This document shows positions 1-7,442 of a stretch of DNA of 64,000 nt, piece after piece. The first letter of the stretch is position 1, and each line of letters starts with the position of its first letter. Source of the stretch: Dictyobacter arantiisoli (lineage in GTDB: Bacteria; Chloroflexota; Ktedonobacteria; Ktedonobacterales; Ktedonobacteraceae); contig NZ_BIXY01000025.1 of NCBI RefSeq assembly GCF_008326305.1, positions 1-64,000 on the forward strand, in the 5' to 3' direction. The notes below the pieces were generated by a model. It saw nothing but the letters and a program-made list of their open reading frames with translations. It did not search any database and was not told where the DNA came from. Both the position numbers and the translations under genes were made by a program.

Positions 1-48
1 ATTTGAACCCAGGTTTGTTCCACTAGATAACATCTCGATCTGTGAATC

Positions 49-831
49 TTGGCGCTGGTTCACCTCCTATTTTACCTCCTTTTCATCGTTCCGGGTGCTC
101 CGCAGGAGCATGGACTATTTGAAAAGCATAGTATGCTCCAGCCGACGCAGCCCTCCGCCATCAATCCTCAGACCAGAGTGCCGCTTATTTTCCGTCTTGA
201 AATCGGCAAGGGCAAGCAGAGACGCATCCTCCACCTGAGCTTCTTTGACGCCGCTGGTGAGGATATGACCAACCATGCCACCCTTTCAAGCTATAACCGC
301 TATATCTGTGGGGCCGATGGCATTATCTTTCTGCTTGATCCGCTGCAAATGTCAGGCATCCGGCAACGCATGAACACGGCGCAGTTGCCGCCCCTGGATA
401 CAGCGGCAATGCCGGAAAACATCGTACGCGCCTTGCGTGAGCTCTACGAGAGCGTTAACCACATTCCTCCCAAACAAAAAATCAAAACGCCCATCGCCTT
501 CACCTTAGCCAAAACCGACCTCCTCACTTCACTCATAGACGATCCAGGCTCCCCGCTTCTTCAATCCAGCAACCACCTGGGTAAGCTGGAACTGAATGAG
601 CTTCAATCCTTACATACCGATATCAACCATCGTCTCCAGGAGTGGCTCACACCAAATTTCTGCCACACTATCGAAACCAACTTCGCCAATTACAGCTACT
701 TTGGTATCTCTTCCCTGGGCAAACAACCCGACATACGTGGACACATCGACAACATCAGTCCCCGGCGCGTCGAAGAGCCCTTCCTGTGGTTACTCTATCG
801 CAACAACTTAATCAAAGGAAAAATGTATTAA
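49..831 (+). CDS. GTPase-like protein, C-terminal part (N-terminus missing or frameshifted)
   Basis: The product (260 aa from a TTG codon) has a G3-like motif FFDAAGED near residue 67 and a G4-like motif AKTDLL near residue 154. These are the nucleotide-binding signatures of the large bacterial TRAFAC-type ('double-GTPase') proteins. The P-loop that should precede G3 is absent. The frame is closed by stop codons at 4-6 and 43-45, and the first 30 residues are hydrophobic and unlike the rest. I infer that the 5' part lies in another frame or beyond the left edge, so the gene is truncated or frameshifted. A frame open from position 2 to about 230 could carry the missing part, but no P-loop is visible in it. 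The role is unknown; family members are often linked to conflict or signalling systems. Confidence 0.5.
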   Translation: MALVHLLFYLLFIVPGAPQEHGLFEKHSMLQPTQPSAINPQTRVPLIFRLEIGKGKQRRILHLSFFDAAGEDMTNHATLSSYNRYICGADGIIFLLDPLQMSGIRQRMNTAQLPPLDTAAMPENIVRALRELYESVNHIPPKQKIKTPIAFTLAKTDLLTSLIDDPGSPLLQSSNHLGKLELNELQSLHTDINHRLQEWLTPNFCHTIETNFANYSYFGISSLGKQPDIRGHIDNISPRRVEEPFLWLLYRNNLIKGKMY

Positions 832-884
832 AAGAGGAGGGGCAGTACACTATCTGTACAGATAGCGCGCTGCTCCTCCTCTTT
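831..884. terminator. Bidirectional hairpin between convergent genes
   Basis: Arms 831-845 and 870-884 pair over 15 bp with one mismatch, and an inner palindrome (tatctgtacagata, 851-864) extends the stem. It sits between the stop codons of two convergent genes, and the arms end in A- or T-rich tracts on both strands, so it can terminate transcription from either side. Confidence 0.7.
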
Positions 885-906
885 CCTGGCTTGATGTGGA
901 TGGAAA

Positions 907-1758
907 CTATTTAGTTTTTGTGGGTGTATTCAGCTTTTTGGTAGCTTGCTTGTAATCATCGGCACTGCCGGTATGGAAGACAAGCGCGTTGCTCTGGTTG
1001 GTGGCGCCGGCCTGATTTAAGGTCAGGGTATCGTTGTTGGCGTTGATCTTACCCATCAGGGTCGTCGGCTGACCATTGATGGTAACGACGACGTAGATGA
1101 TATGGTTGTCCTTGTTGTACAATCCTACAGTCGGGGCTGTAAGCGACTGTGGGGTGCCATTGGGATTAGCTGCGAGCTGTAGTTGACCCTGCAAATCTCC
1201 GTTCTGGTTTGTCCAGTGAAGATAATAAAGGATTTTTACCGGGGCGCTCGCAGTGGTAGCAGGCGGCGTATAGGTAGAGATCCAGTCGCTTGGCGGATCT
1301 TTAGGACGGTTGAGAAAGAACAGGAGTCCGACCAGCAGGGCAGCCACAACAATGACGCTGGCGATCCCGATCAGGACGCCTCTGTGTATAAATAAGCCCG
1401 GGCGCGACGCTGCTGCAACTGGCTGATATGACTCGTCATCCTCGTCATCCTCCACCGTTGTTGCATCTGAATACACGGTCGAAGTATTTTCTCCATCTGA
1501 TGCAGGCGTTTCACCCTCACCCGTTGCGGAAACTTCGCGCACATCCGATACAGGAGCCTCAACTTCGTGTGATTCTGAGGACAGTGCTGGCTGCGTAGGA
1601 ATATCTTCTTCTGACACAGCAGGCGTTGACTGCAGTTCTGCCTCATTCTCAGGTGAGTCAGCATTGGGCACCGGCTGAATATGCGTTTCTTCAGAGGCAT
1701 GCAATGCAGGCTGCTGCTCTGGTTCCTCTGAAGCAGGTGGCTGGGGGGTCGTATTCAT
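907..1758 (-). CDS. Acidic single-pass membrane protein, unknown function
   Basis: The 283-aa product has a long acidic N-terminal half (about residues 1-125) very rich in Glu, Pro, Ser and Ala. One strong membrane segment follows (GVLIGIASVIVVAALLVGLLF, about 127-149), then a compact C-terminal domain of about 125 residues. The arrangement suggests a cytoplasmic disordered tail, a single anchor and an extracytoplasmic domain. The ATG at 1758 is preceded by AGGAAAGG at good spacing. I do not recognise the C-terminal domain. It has its own promoter region (1759-2048) and shares the hairpin at 831-884 as terminator. Confidence 0.75.
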   Translation of the reverse strand: MNTTPQPPASEEPEQQPALHASEETHIQPVPNADSPENEAELQSTPAVSEEDIPTQPALSSESHEVEAPVSDVREVSATGEGETPASDGENTSTVYSDATTVEDDEDDESYQPVAAASRPGLFIHRGVLIGIASVIVVAALLVGLLFFLNRPKDPPSDWISTYTPPATTASAPVKILYYLHWTNQNGDLQGQLQLAANPNGTPQSLTAPTVGLYNKDNHIIYVVVTINGQPTTLMGKINANNDTLTLNQAGATNQSNALVFHTGSADDYKQATKKLNTPTKTK

Positions 1759-2048
1759 GAAATACTAGATCCTTTCCTATGAGCAAAACGCCGGTCTTTC
1801 ATGCATCAACGCACTATCAGGCGTTTGTAATTTCGAAAAGAGTACATTATCTATTGAACAACGTAAATTGCGCGTTATCTACATTATCTAATTCAATATA
1901 TGCATCTTAGCAAAGTTTACAGTCTCTGTCCAGCGATAGTCAATAACACGTCAGTAAACCAACGCCATTCGAGCAGCATCTCAAGGGATACGATGGAATC
2001 TCTACCTCCAAATAAATTGATCCAGTCACATGAATAAATAGCGAGAAG

Positions 2049-2867
2049 CTAGAACGCCGATCCACCTGTAGAAGGGCTCATTTCGCCTTCATTCCTCTTC
2101 TTCAGGTACCAGTAGTCATAGCATGGCTGGAAGCCGAGTTTGGCGTAGAGTTGTTGGGCGATGAGATTTGTCTCTATGACTTGTAGATAGGCATAGTGAG
2201 CGCCGTGTTGGCGACCCCAGGCGAGCATAGCTGTGACCAGTCGGGTTCCATAGCCTTTTTGTCGTTGTGCCGGATCTGTCACGACATCAAAGATCCCAAA
2301 CATCTCATGTTCCAGGACGCCCAGCCCACAGGCCACGGGAACGCCTTCCAGATAAAGGACCGCATAGAGGAAGGGCGGTGGGATGCGTTCCAGCAGTTCG
2401 CCATGTAGATGCTGGAGCTCGCTATACCGTGTACTAAACTGGCAATAAATCGGCAACCAGCTTGCCAGCGATACATTGTGCAACGCTAGATCGGGCTCTG
2501 TGAGCGTTGAAGAGAGGGTAGTGGACCAGACGTGCGAGCGTTCAAAGGAGTAATAGCCACGCTGCTCCAGGACGCGCTCTAAGGACGCGCTTTCCGCCGC
2601 GAAGGAAGGCAAACGAAAAATCGTTGGGAGCTGCTTCTGCTCGTAAAAACGCTCACAATGATCAATTTTTTCCTCGGACGATAACTGAGAGGGATAGATA
2701 GGTGTAACTGAATTTGCTCGCTTGGTATATCCCCGGGCGAAGCGTATGATCCATCCATCAAAGAGCAACTGCTGGAGCGCAGGCCAGCTATTGAGTCCCG
2801 CCTCCTCAATCCGTCTCTCAAACATATAGTTTCCACTTTCTAGATAGGCCGTTGAGTAATAATTCAT
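2049..2867 (-). CDS. GNAT-family N-acetyltransferase
   Basis: The 272-aa product carries a C-terminal GNAT fold with the acetyl-CoA motif QRQKGYGTRL near residue 200, followed by the typical QVIETNLIAQQLYAKLGF segment. The first 130 residues form a second, weaker domain ending in a strand/helix pattern, as in two-domain GNAT proteins. The substrate is unknown; small amines, antibiotics or protein N-termini are all possible. An internal ATG at 2825 (MFERR...) has a slightly better ribosome-binding site than the first ATG, so the true protein may be 14 residues shorter. It lies in tandem with the downstream-transcribed PhzF gene, but a terminator at 2921-2976 separates them. Confidence 0.88.
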   Translation of the reverse strand: MNYYSTAYLESGNYMFERRIEEAGLNSWPALQQLLFDGWIIRFARGYTKRANSVTPIYPSQLSSEEKIDHCERFYEQKQLPTIFRLPSFAAESASLERVLEQRGYYSFERSHVWSTTLSSTLTEPDLALHNVSLASWLPIYCQFSTRYSELQHLHGELLERIPPPFLYAVLYLEGVPVACGLGVLEHEMFGIFDVVTDPAQRQKGYGTRLVTAMLAWGRQHGAHYAYLQVIETNLIAQQLYAKLGFQPCYDYWYLKKRNEGEMSPSTGGSAF

Positions 2868-2920
2868 TCTTGTAATTATTTATAGTGGCTCTATTTTATA
2901 CTAACAGCACAATATCAGCA

Positions 2921-2976
2921 AGAAAGAGCTCCCTCGCCTTTTCATCTTTCGATAGAGAAGCGAGGGAGCTCTTTCT
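2921..2976 (-). terminator. Rho-independent terminator of the PhzF-family gene
   Basis: Perfect 17-bp arms (2921-2937 and 2960-2976) with a GC-rich centre and A/T-rich outer ends lie 36 bp downstream of the minus-strand gene that stops at 3012. Confidence 0.8.
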
Positions 2977-3011
2977 TTCATGAAGGATGGGCTAAAAAGC
3001 CGCAACAATGA

Positions 3012-3806
3012 TTAGAGCAGTTCGCCGCGCAGGAGTGTGAGGGCCTGACCGCCAAGGCGTACGCGATCACCGTCGAAGAGGACACGGACAATGCCGCCAC
3101 GAGTGGAGGCTTGATATCCAGTGAGCTGCTCACGGCCCAGTTTTTTGTGCCAGAAGGGGCTGAGGACACAGTGAGCAGAGCCAGTTACTGGATCTTCATT
3201 GATGCCGACGCTCGGACAGAAGAAGCGCGAGACAAAATCATATTCTGATGCTGAAGAATCAGCAGCGGCAGTGACGATGATGCCTCGTGCGGGAAGGGAG
3301 GCGATCTTTGCGAAGTCGGGCTGCAAGTTGCGCACAATCTCTTCTGATTCGAGCTCAATCAGATAATCGAGATGGCTCTTGCCAACGTAACGCGGCGTCA
3401 CGCCCAGGCATTCTCGGAAAATGGGGAGTATTTCTGTGGCTTGCTCTGGCTTGGCCGGGAAGTTGAGCTCAATCCATTCTCCATAGCGGTTCGCCGTTAA
3501 GTGACCAGCGCGTGTATAAAAATGGGCAGGCGTATCATTTGTGAGATAGCCCTGCTCCCAGAGCACATGTGCACTGGCTAATGTACCATGTCCACATAAT
3601 TCAAGCTCGACCGCCGCTGAAAACCAGCGCAAATGATAGCCGTCGTCCTGAGGTATCAGAAAGGCGGTGGCCGCGAGATTCATTTCACGTGCCACCTGTT
3701 GCAACCAGAGATCCTCGCGGGGTTGATCCAGCATACAGACGGCGGCGGCGTTGCCTGCAAAAGGGGTCGAGGTGAATGCATCAATGTGAAATAAGGGAAG
3801 GCCCAT
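3012..3806 (-). CDS. PhzF-family isomerase-like protein with altered catalytic residue
   Basis: The 264-aa product has the full PhzF two-lobed signature: DAFTSTPFAGNAAAV near the N-terminus, ELCGHGTLASAHV near residue 72, and EDPVTGSAHC near 210, the last matching the conserved D/P-TGSA loop of the second lobe. Family length is normal (260-300 aa). In PhzF the acid/base Glu45 follows 'MNLS'; here the aligned stretch reads MNLAATAFL, putting Ala at that site. The fold is therefore secure, but the classical isomerisation of dihydro-hydroxyanthranilate is doubtful. No other phenazine gene is nearby, so a stand-alone isomerase or epimerase-like role, or a non-catalytic one, is more likely. Confidence 0.92.
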   Translation of the reverse strand: MGLPLFHIDAFTSTPFAGNAAAVCMLDQPREDLWLQQVAREMNLAATAFLIPQDDGYHLRWFSAAVELELCGHGTLASAHVLWEQGYLTNDTPAHFYTRAGHLTANRYGEWIELNFPAKPEQATEILPIFRECLGVTPRYVGKSHLDYLIELESEEIVRNLQPDFAKIASLPARGIIVTAAADSSASEYDFVSRFFCPSVGINEDPVTGSAHCVLSPFWHKKLGREQLTGYQASTRGGIVRVLFDGDRVRLGGQALTLLRGELL

Positions 3807-3961
3807 GTATTTCTGCTCCTTTATACTCTTTTCATACCATGAGTTCTTTCACTATTATAGAGGAAAAGAGATCGTTTATCTACAGCCAAGTGCGATTTAC
3901 CGCAACAGCCAATGTACAAAGATAAGCTTGCAACATCTCTATTTCCCTATAAATAAAGTAT

Positions 3962-4091
3962 GCAACCGAGGTGCGCTTTCCTCGTCTCGTACGAGAAACT
4001 CTCCCGTAGGCTCTGATCCCATCTGATCCCATCATGTCAGCGCGTTGGGGCGAGATGGTGGTACGTGAACGGGAAAGCGCACCTCGGTTGC
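3962..4091. repeat. Perfect 20-bp inverted repeat with 90-bp spacer
   Basis: Arms 3962-3981 (starting gcaaccgaggtgcgc) and 4072-4091 are exact reverse complements. Just outside the right arm follows 'cggcacgcacctac', which recurs at about 20397-20409. This looks like a mobile intergenic repeat rather than a terminator because the loop is long and no T-run follows. Confidence 0.75.
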
Positions 4092-4147
4092 GACCTCGGC
4101 ACGCACCTACACTTCTCCATCGCCATTCCAGGTATTTGATTGAGCGG

Positions 4148-4176
4148 TATTGCCCTTCACGGGTGGTTCCTACGAA
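4148..4176. repeat. Dispersed intergenic motif (cccttcacgggtgg...)
   Basis: The segment containing 'cccttcacgggtggttcc' has close matches, some inverted, at 20111-20137 and 20214-20240 inside the large palindromic element. It marks a small family of non-coding repeats. Confidence 0.55.
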
Positions 4177-4467
4177 GGGTTAAATAACGGGGTGATTAGC
4201 CCATTATACCTATGTTTCATTGCATATCAACATGTATCAATGTGATTCCTGTTATGCTATACACAACAATAAGCAAGCAGAGATTTCACTGTTCCTTTCA
4301 GGAAGAAGCCAGGAACGGGGGATAGCTTATTGTGAGTGCGAAAAAGGACGCAACAACTATTTGAGCGACCAAATTGCACTCTTCTTCCGCATCCTCATCC
4401 GCCGCCATTGACATGGAATGGTGTCGAGACCCGGCCGAGGATCACTAGCTATGTACAGAGGGTTATC

Positions 4468-5679
4468 ATGTTTATTTCACGTCAGGACAACCGATTGACA
4501 GGGGAAAAAATCCGGACCGCTTACAATGATGTACGCCATAGCATAAATTCCATCCAGCAGGACAGGAGCAAGCGTCTATCTGGCGCTCTTTTACTCCTGA
4601 CGCTGGCCGTCCTTATCCTTCCAGGTTCCGCTTTGCTCTTCTCAAAACAAACGGCAAATGCGGCTCAAACAAATCCATCACATCTCGCATTTGCCAACAC
4701 CCGTGGAGGCAGAGGAGGACGCGCAGTTCCGGGCTTGACCCCACAGGATCTGTGGAAACAATATAATTTGCCCGGAGTCAACGGCGGTGCGGGCCAACTG
4801 CTCGCCGTGGTGATCGATAGCGGGGAACCAAACATCGAGTCTGATCTCACTGCTTACAGTCAGAGATTTGGCCTGCCAACATGCACAGTTGCCAATGGAT
4901 GTCTGACCATCAAAAATCGCGGTGGACAGCCGATCTCTCCTGGTCCAGATGAGGCAGAAGGAACGCTGGATCTTGAGACCATCCATGCCGTCGCGCCACA
5001 GGCAAAACTGCTGCTCTATAGCGTCCAGCACGGTGGCGACGCCCTGGCCCGTGGACCAGCCGATCTCATGAACATGCCTGGATTGAAGGCTATCAATATG
5101 AGCTATGGATTTGGTGGCAATACGCAACAATATCAAGCACTCTTTGCCAATAATCCCCATAATATCTCCCTTTTCGCTGCCAGTGGTGATAGCGGTCATG
5201 GACCAACCGCCCATCCAGCGAGCTATCCAGGCGTGATCGCCGTCGGTGGCACAACGATCACTAACGGTGTCGAGGCAGCCTGGAGAGGGGCTGGTGGCGG
5301 ATTAGCCAGCAATCTGCCAGAGCCAGCTTATCAGAAAACATATGGGATTCCGCAGGCCAACGGGCTACGTGGTGTACCAGATGTCGCAGCGGTCGCGGGC
5401 ACACCGATGACCATCTATCTGAGAGGCCAGTGGAACGCCATGGTTGGCACCAGTGTTGCGGCCCCCATCTGGACCGGCATCGCGGGTCTGGTCAACAAAC
5501 CGATCACCCACGATATGCTGTATAGCCTGGCAAAGAGCCAGCCAGACTCATTCACCGATATCACACGCGGCACCAACGGTAGCTGTGGCTTCCTCTGTAG
5601 CGCGCAAACCGGCTACGACTACATCACGGGACTGGGCACGCCCAAAAACTTCGTGAAAAACGTCAACGCCCTGCCCTAA
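4468..5679 (+). CDS. Secreted sedolisin-type (S53) serine peptidase without pro-domain
   Basis: A start at 4468 gives 404 aa with AGAGGG just upstream; longer frames add implausible sequence. A membrane or signal segment (SGALLLLTLAVLILPGSALLF) lies at about residues 38-58. The catalytic set of sedolisins is complete: Glu164 and Asp168 in an E-x3-D helix, the oxyanion Asp241 in SGDSG, and Ser329 in GTSVAAPIW. The C-terminal Ca2+ site (FTDITRGTNG ... GYDYITGLGTP) is also present. The usual 150-200-residue pro-kumamolisin domain is absent, since the mature-like part begins about 30 residues after the signal. It probably cleaves proteins extracellularly at acidic pH. It is followed by its own terminator. 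Confidence 0.92.
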   Translation: MFISRQDNRLTGEKIRTAYNDVRHSINSIQQDRSKRLSGALLLLTLAVLILPGSALLFSKQTANAAQTNPSHLAFANTRGGRGGRAVPGLTPQDLWKQYNLPGVNGGAGQLLAVVIDSGEPNIESDLTAYSQRFGLPTCTVANGCLTIKNRGGQPISPGPDEAEGTLDLETIHAVAPQAKLLLYSVQHGGDALARGPADLMNMPGLKAINMSYGFGGNTQQYQALFANNPHNISLFAASGDSGHGPTAHPASYPGVIAVGGTTITNGVEAAWRGAGGGLASNLPEPAYQKTYGIPQANGLRGVPDVAAVAGTPMTIYLRGQWNAMVGTSVAAPIWTGIAGLVNKPITHDMLYSLAKSQPDSFTDITRGTNGSCGFLCSAQTGYDYITGLGTPKNFVKNVNALP

Positions 5680-5692
5680 ACGCAGACGGTTC

Positions 5693-5720
5693 GGCAGAAC
5701 AGGATCATCCCTGTTCTGCC
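5693..5720 (+). terminator. Hairpin terminator of the sedolisin gene
   Basis: Perfect 11-bp arms 5693-5703 and 5710-5720 (ggcagaacagg) with a 6-nt loop lie 13 bp after the stop codon and are followed by a pyrimidine-rich tract. Confidence 0.8.
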
Positions 5721-6073
5721 ATCCTCTTCCCCCCATCCGCTTCTCCCTGGACAGGATTATCCTAATAGTAGTCCTTATGCGCTTGTTTTTCTTCTCCACT
5801 TCTATTATACTTGCAAAGCTCTATATACACTCCTTCGCAGCAGCATCTGGAAAACCTCAACAAAATACAAACTCTAAAGATTGCGAAAAGGAGAGATAAG
5901 TCTGCACCGCATTCAAAAATCTGGCTTAAAAAGAAAAGATCCGATGAAGGCTGCACAAAAGAGATTTGGAATGTCCCGATCAAGCCCCTCCTTCAGCTTG
6001 ACAAGTGATGAAAACGCTGCTTATACTTCATGCATACCCATCCCAGGGGGGTGGGATTAGAAGGAATAAAAGG
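5721..6073. other. Intergenic region, nothing further recognised
   Basis: Apart from a pyrimidine-rich tail after the terminator and the ribosome-binding site of the following permease gene, no gene, repeat or clear operator was seen. Confidence 0.5.
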
Positions 6074-7261
6074 ATGAGTTCTATGCAGATTATGCAGAGT
6101 ATTGGGCAGGCATTATTGATGGCATTCAATATGTTCTGGGAGATTCTCTGGCCCTTAATACTTGGTTTTACCCTCTCTGGCATGGTGCAGGCGGTGGTTT
6201 CCCATCAAACGCTGGCCAGAACGCTGGGAGATGATGGACCAAAGAGCCTCACCTTCGCTACGCTGTTTGGGATTACCTCAAGCTCTTGCTCCTATGCCGC
6301 GGTGGCGCTAGCCCGTTCCTTGTTCCAAAAAGGAGCCAGTTTTACATCCGCGATGGTATTTGAACTAGCATCCACGAATCTGGTCATTGAGCTGGGTATC
6401 CTGCTGATCGTGCTGCTGGGATGGCAATTCGCCGCCGCTGAATTCGTCGGGGGCATCCTGATGGTGATCTTGCTTGCTTTAATCTTCCGCTTTACGCTGA
6501 CCCCGCGCCTGATACAAAGCGCAAAGATCCATGCAGAAAAAGGAATAATGGGCAGGATGGAAGGGCATGCCGCTATGGATATGAGCGTGTCCGGCGACTC
6601 GTTCTGGCAGAAACTCCTCAGCCGCAACGATCTGACGGCCATTAGTAACTACTTTGTGATGGATTGGGCGTCGGTCTGGGTGGATATTGTGATCGGGCTC
6701 TTGATTGCTGGTGCATTGGCAGCATGGGTTCCAGATACCTTCTGGCGCATCTTTTTCCTTACGAACCATCCTACCCTGGCAAAGATTGAAGGACCACTGG
6801 TTGGACCATTGGTAGCCATTGTGAGCTTTGTTTGTTCGGTTGGCAATGTGCCGCTGGCGGCTGTGTTATGGAGAGGCGGGATTAGCTTTGGTGGCGTCGT
6901 CAGTTTCATCTTTGCCGACCTGATTATCCTGCCGATCCTCGATATCTATCGCAAATACTATGGCTGGAAAGTGATGGGTTATATCCTGATCACATTTTAC
7001 CTTACCATGGCGGCCGCAGGCTACGTAGTGGAATTCCTCTTTGAGGCCCTGGGGATCATTCCACAGAACCGCAATGTGGTCGCGATCGGCGCGGGAATAC
7101 AGTGGAACTACACTACTATCCTCAATATCATCTTTCTGGCTCTCGCAAGCATCCTGGTGATCCGATTTATACGTACCGGTGGACTACCGATGCTGCGGAT
7201 GATGGGCTCGACCAAACACGAGATGCCTCAGGAACATGCTATGCAGCATCATGATAGATGA
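6074..7261 (+). CDS. COG0701/ArsP-like membrane permease
   Basis: The 395-aa product starts at ATG 6074 behind AGAAGGA; a longer form from 6005 adds 23 non-conserved residues. It has about eight to ten membrane segments arranged as two related halves. The first half contains GITSSSCSYAAVALARSLFQKGASFTSAMVF, split here only by position, which matches the signature region of DUF318 permeases such as ArsP. ArsP members export trivalent organoarsenicals and need Cys residues; only one Cys is kept in the signature region here, so the substrate is uncertain. The cytoplasmic loop (about residues 150-195) is rich in Met and His, and the C-terminus ends in HAMQHHDR, which could bind metal. No ars gene is adjacent. 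Confidence 0.85.
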   Translation: MSSMQIMQSIGQALLMAFNMFWEILWPLILGFTLSGMVQAVVSHQTLARTLGDDGPKSLTFATLFGITSSSCSYAAVALARSLFQKGASFTSAMVFELASTNLVIELGILLIVLLGWQFAAAEFVGGILMVILLALIFRFTLTPRLIQSAKIHAEKGIMGRMEGHAAMDMSVSGDSFWQKLLSRNDLTAISNYFVMDWASVWVDIVIGLLIAGALAAWVPDTFWRIFFLTNHPTLAKIEGPLVGPLVAIVSFVCSVGNVPLAAVLWRGGISFGGVVSFIFADLIILPILDIYRKYYGWKVMGYILITFYLTMAAAGYVVEFLFEALGIIPQNRNVVAIGAGIQWNYTTILNIIFLALASILVIRFIRTGGLPMLRMMGSTKHEMPQEHAMQHHDR

Positions 7262-7326
7262 TTCTGACAGAGGAAAAGTTCATACCCTTGATGCTCAGTT
7301 CTTACTTTGACATCTTCGATGAAAAA

Positions 7327-7372
7327 GCCGTGTGGCCCGTTCTTGTATTGATACAGGAGCGGGCCACACGGC
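7327..7372. terminator. Bidirectional terminator between convergent permease and propeller genes
   Basis: Perfect 13-bp GC-rich arms 7327-7339 and 7360-7372 (gccgtgtggcccg) lie between convergent stop codons, with an A-run on the left flank that serves as the T-run for minus-strand transcription. Confidence 0.75.
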
Positions 7373-7442
7373 TGGATCTTCGCGCTGGCGCTGGCCGTAT
7401 GTCCTCATAGAAAGAGCGACATACAAGCCAGAAGAACAGGTA

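Larger units (their letters stand above)
3807..4467. other. Intergenic region with inverted and dispersed repeats, no gene
   Basis: Between the divergent PhzF and protease genes no convincing coding frame was found. The stretch holds a 20-bp inverted repeat (3962-4091), a tandem 'tctgatccca' doublet near 4011-4035, and a dispersed motif at about 4148-4176 related to sequences near 20.1-20.4 kb. Confidence 0.6.

Noticed and set aside
3012-3806. Phenazine biosynthesis cluster
   Set aside because: Only a PhzF-family protein is present; no other phz gene is in the window, and the active-site residue is altered.
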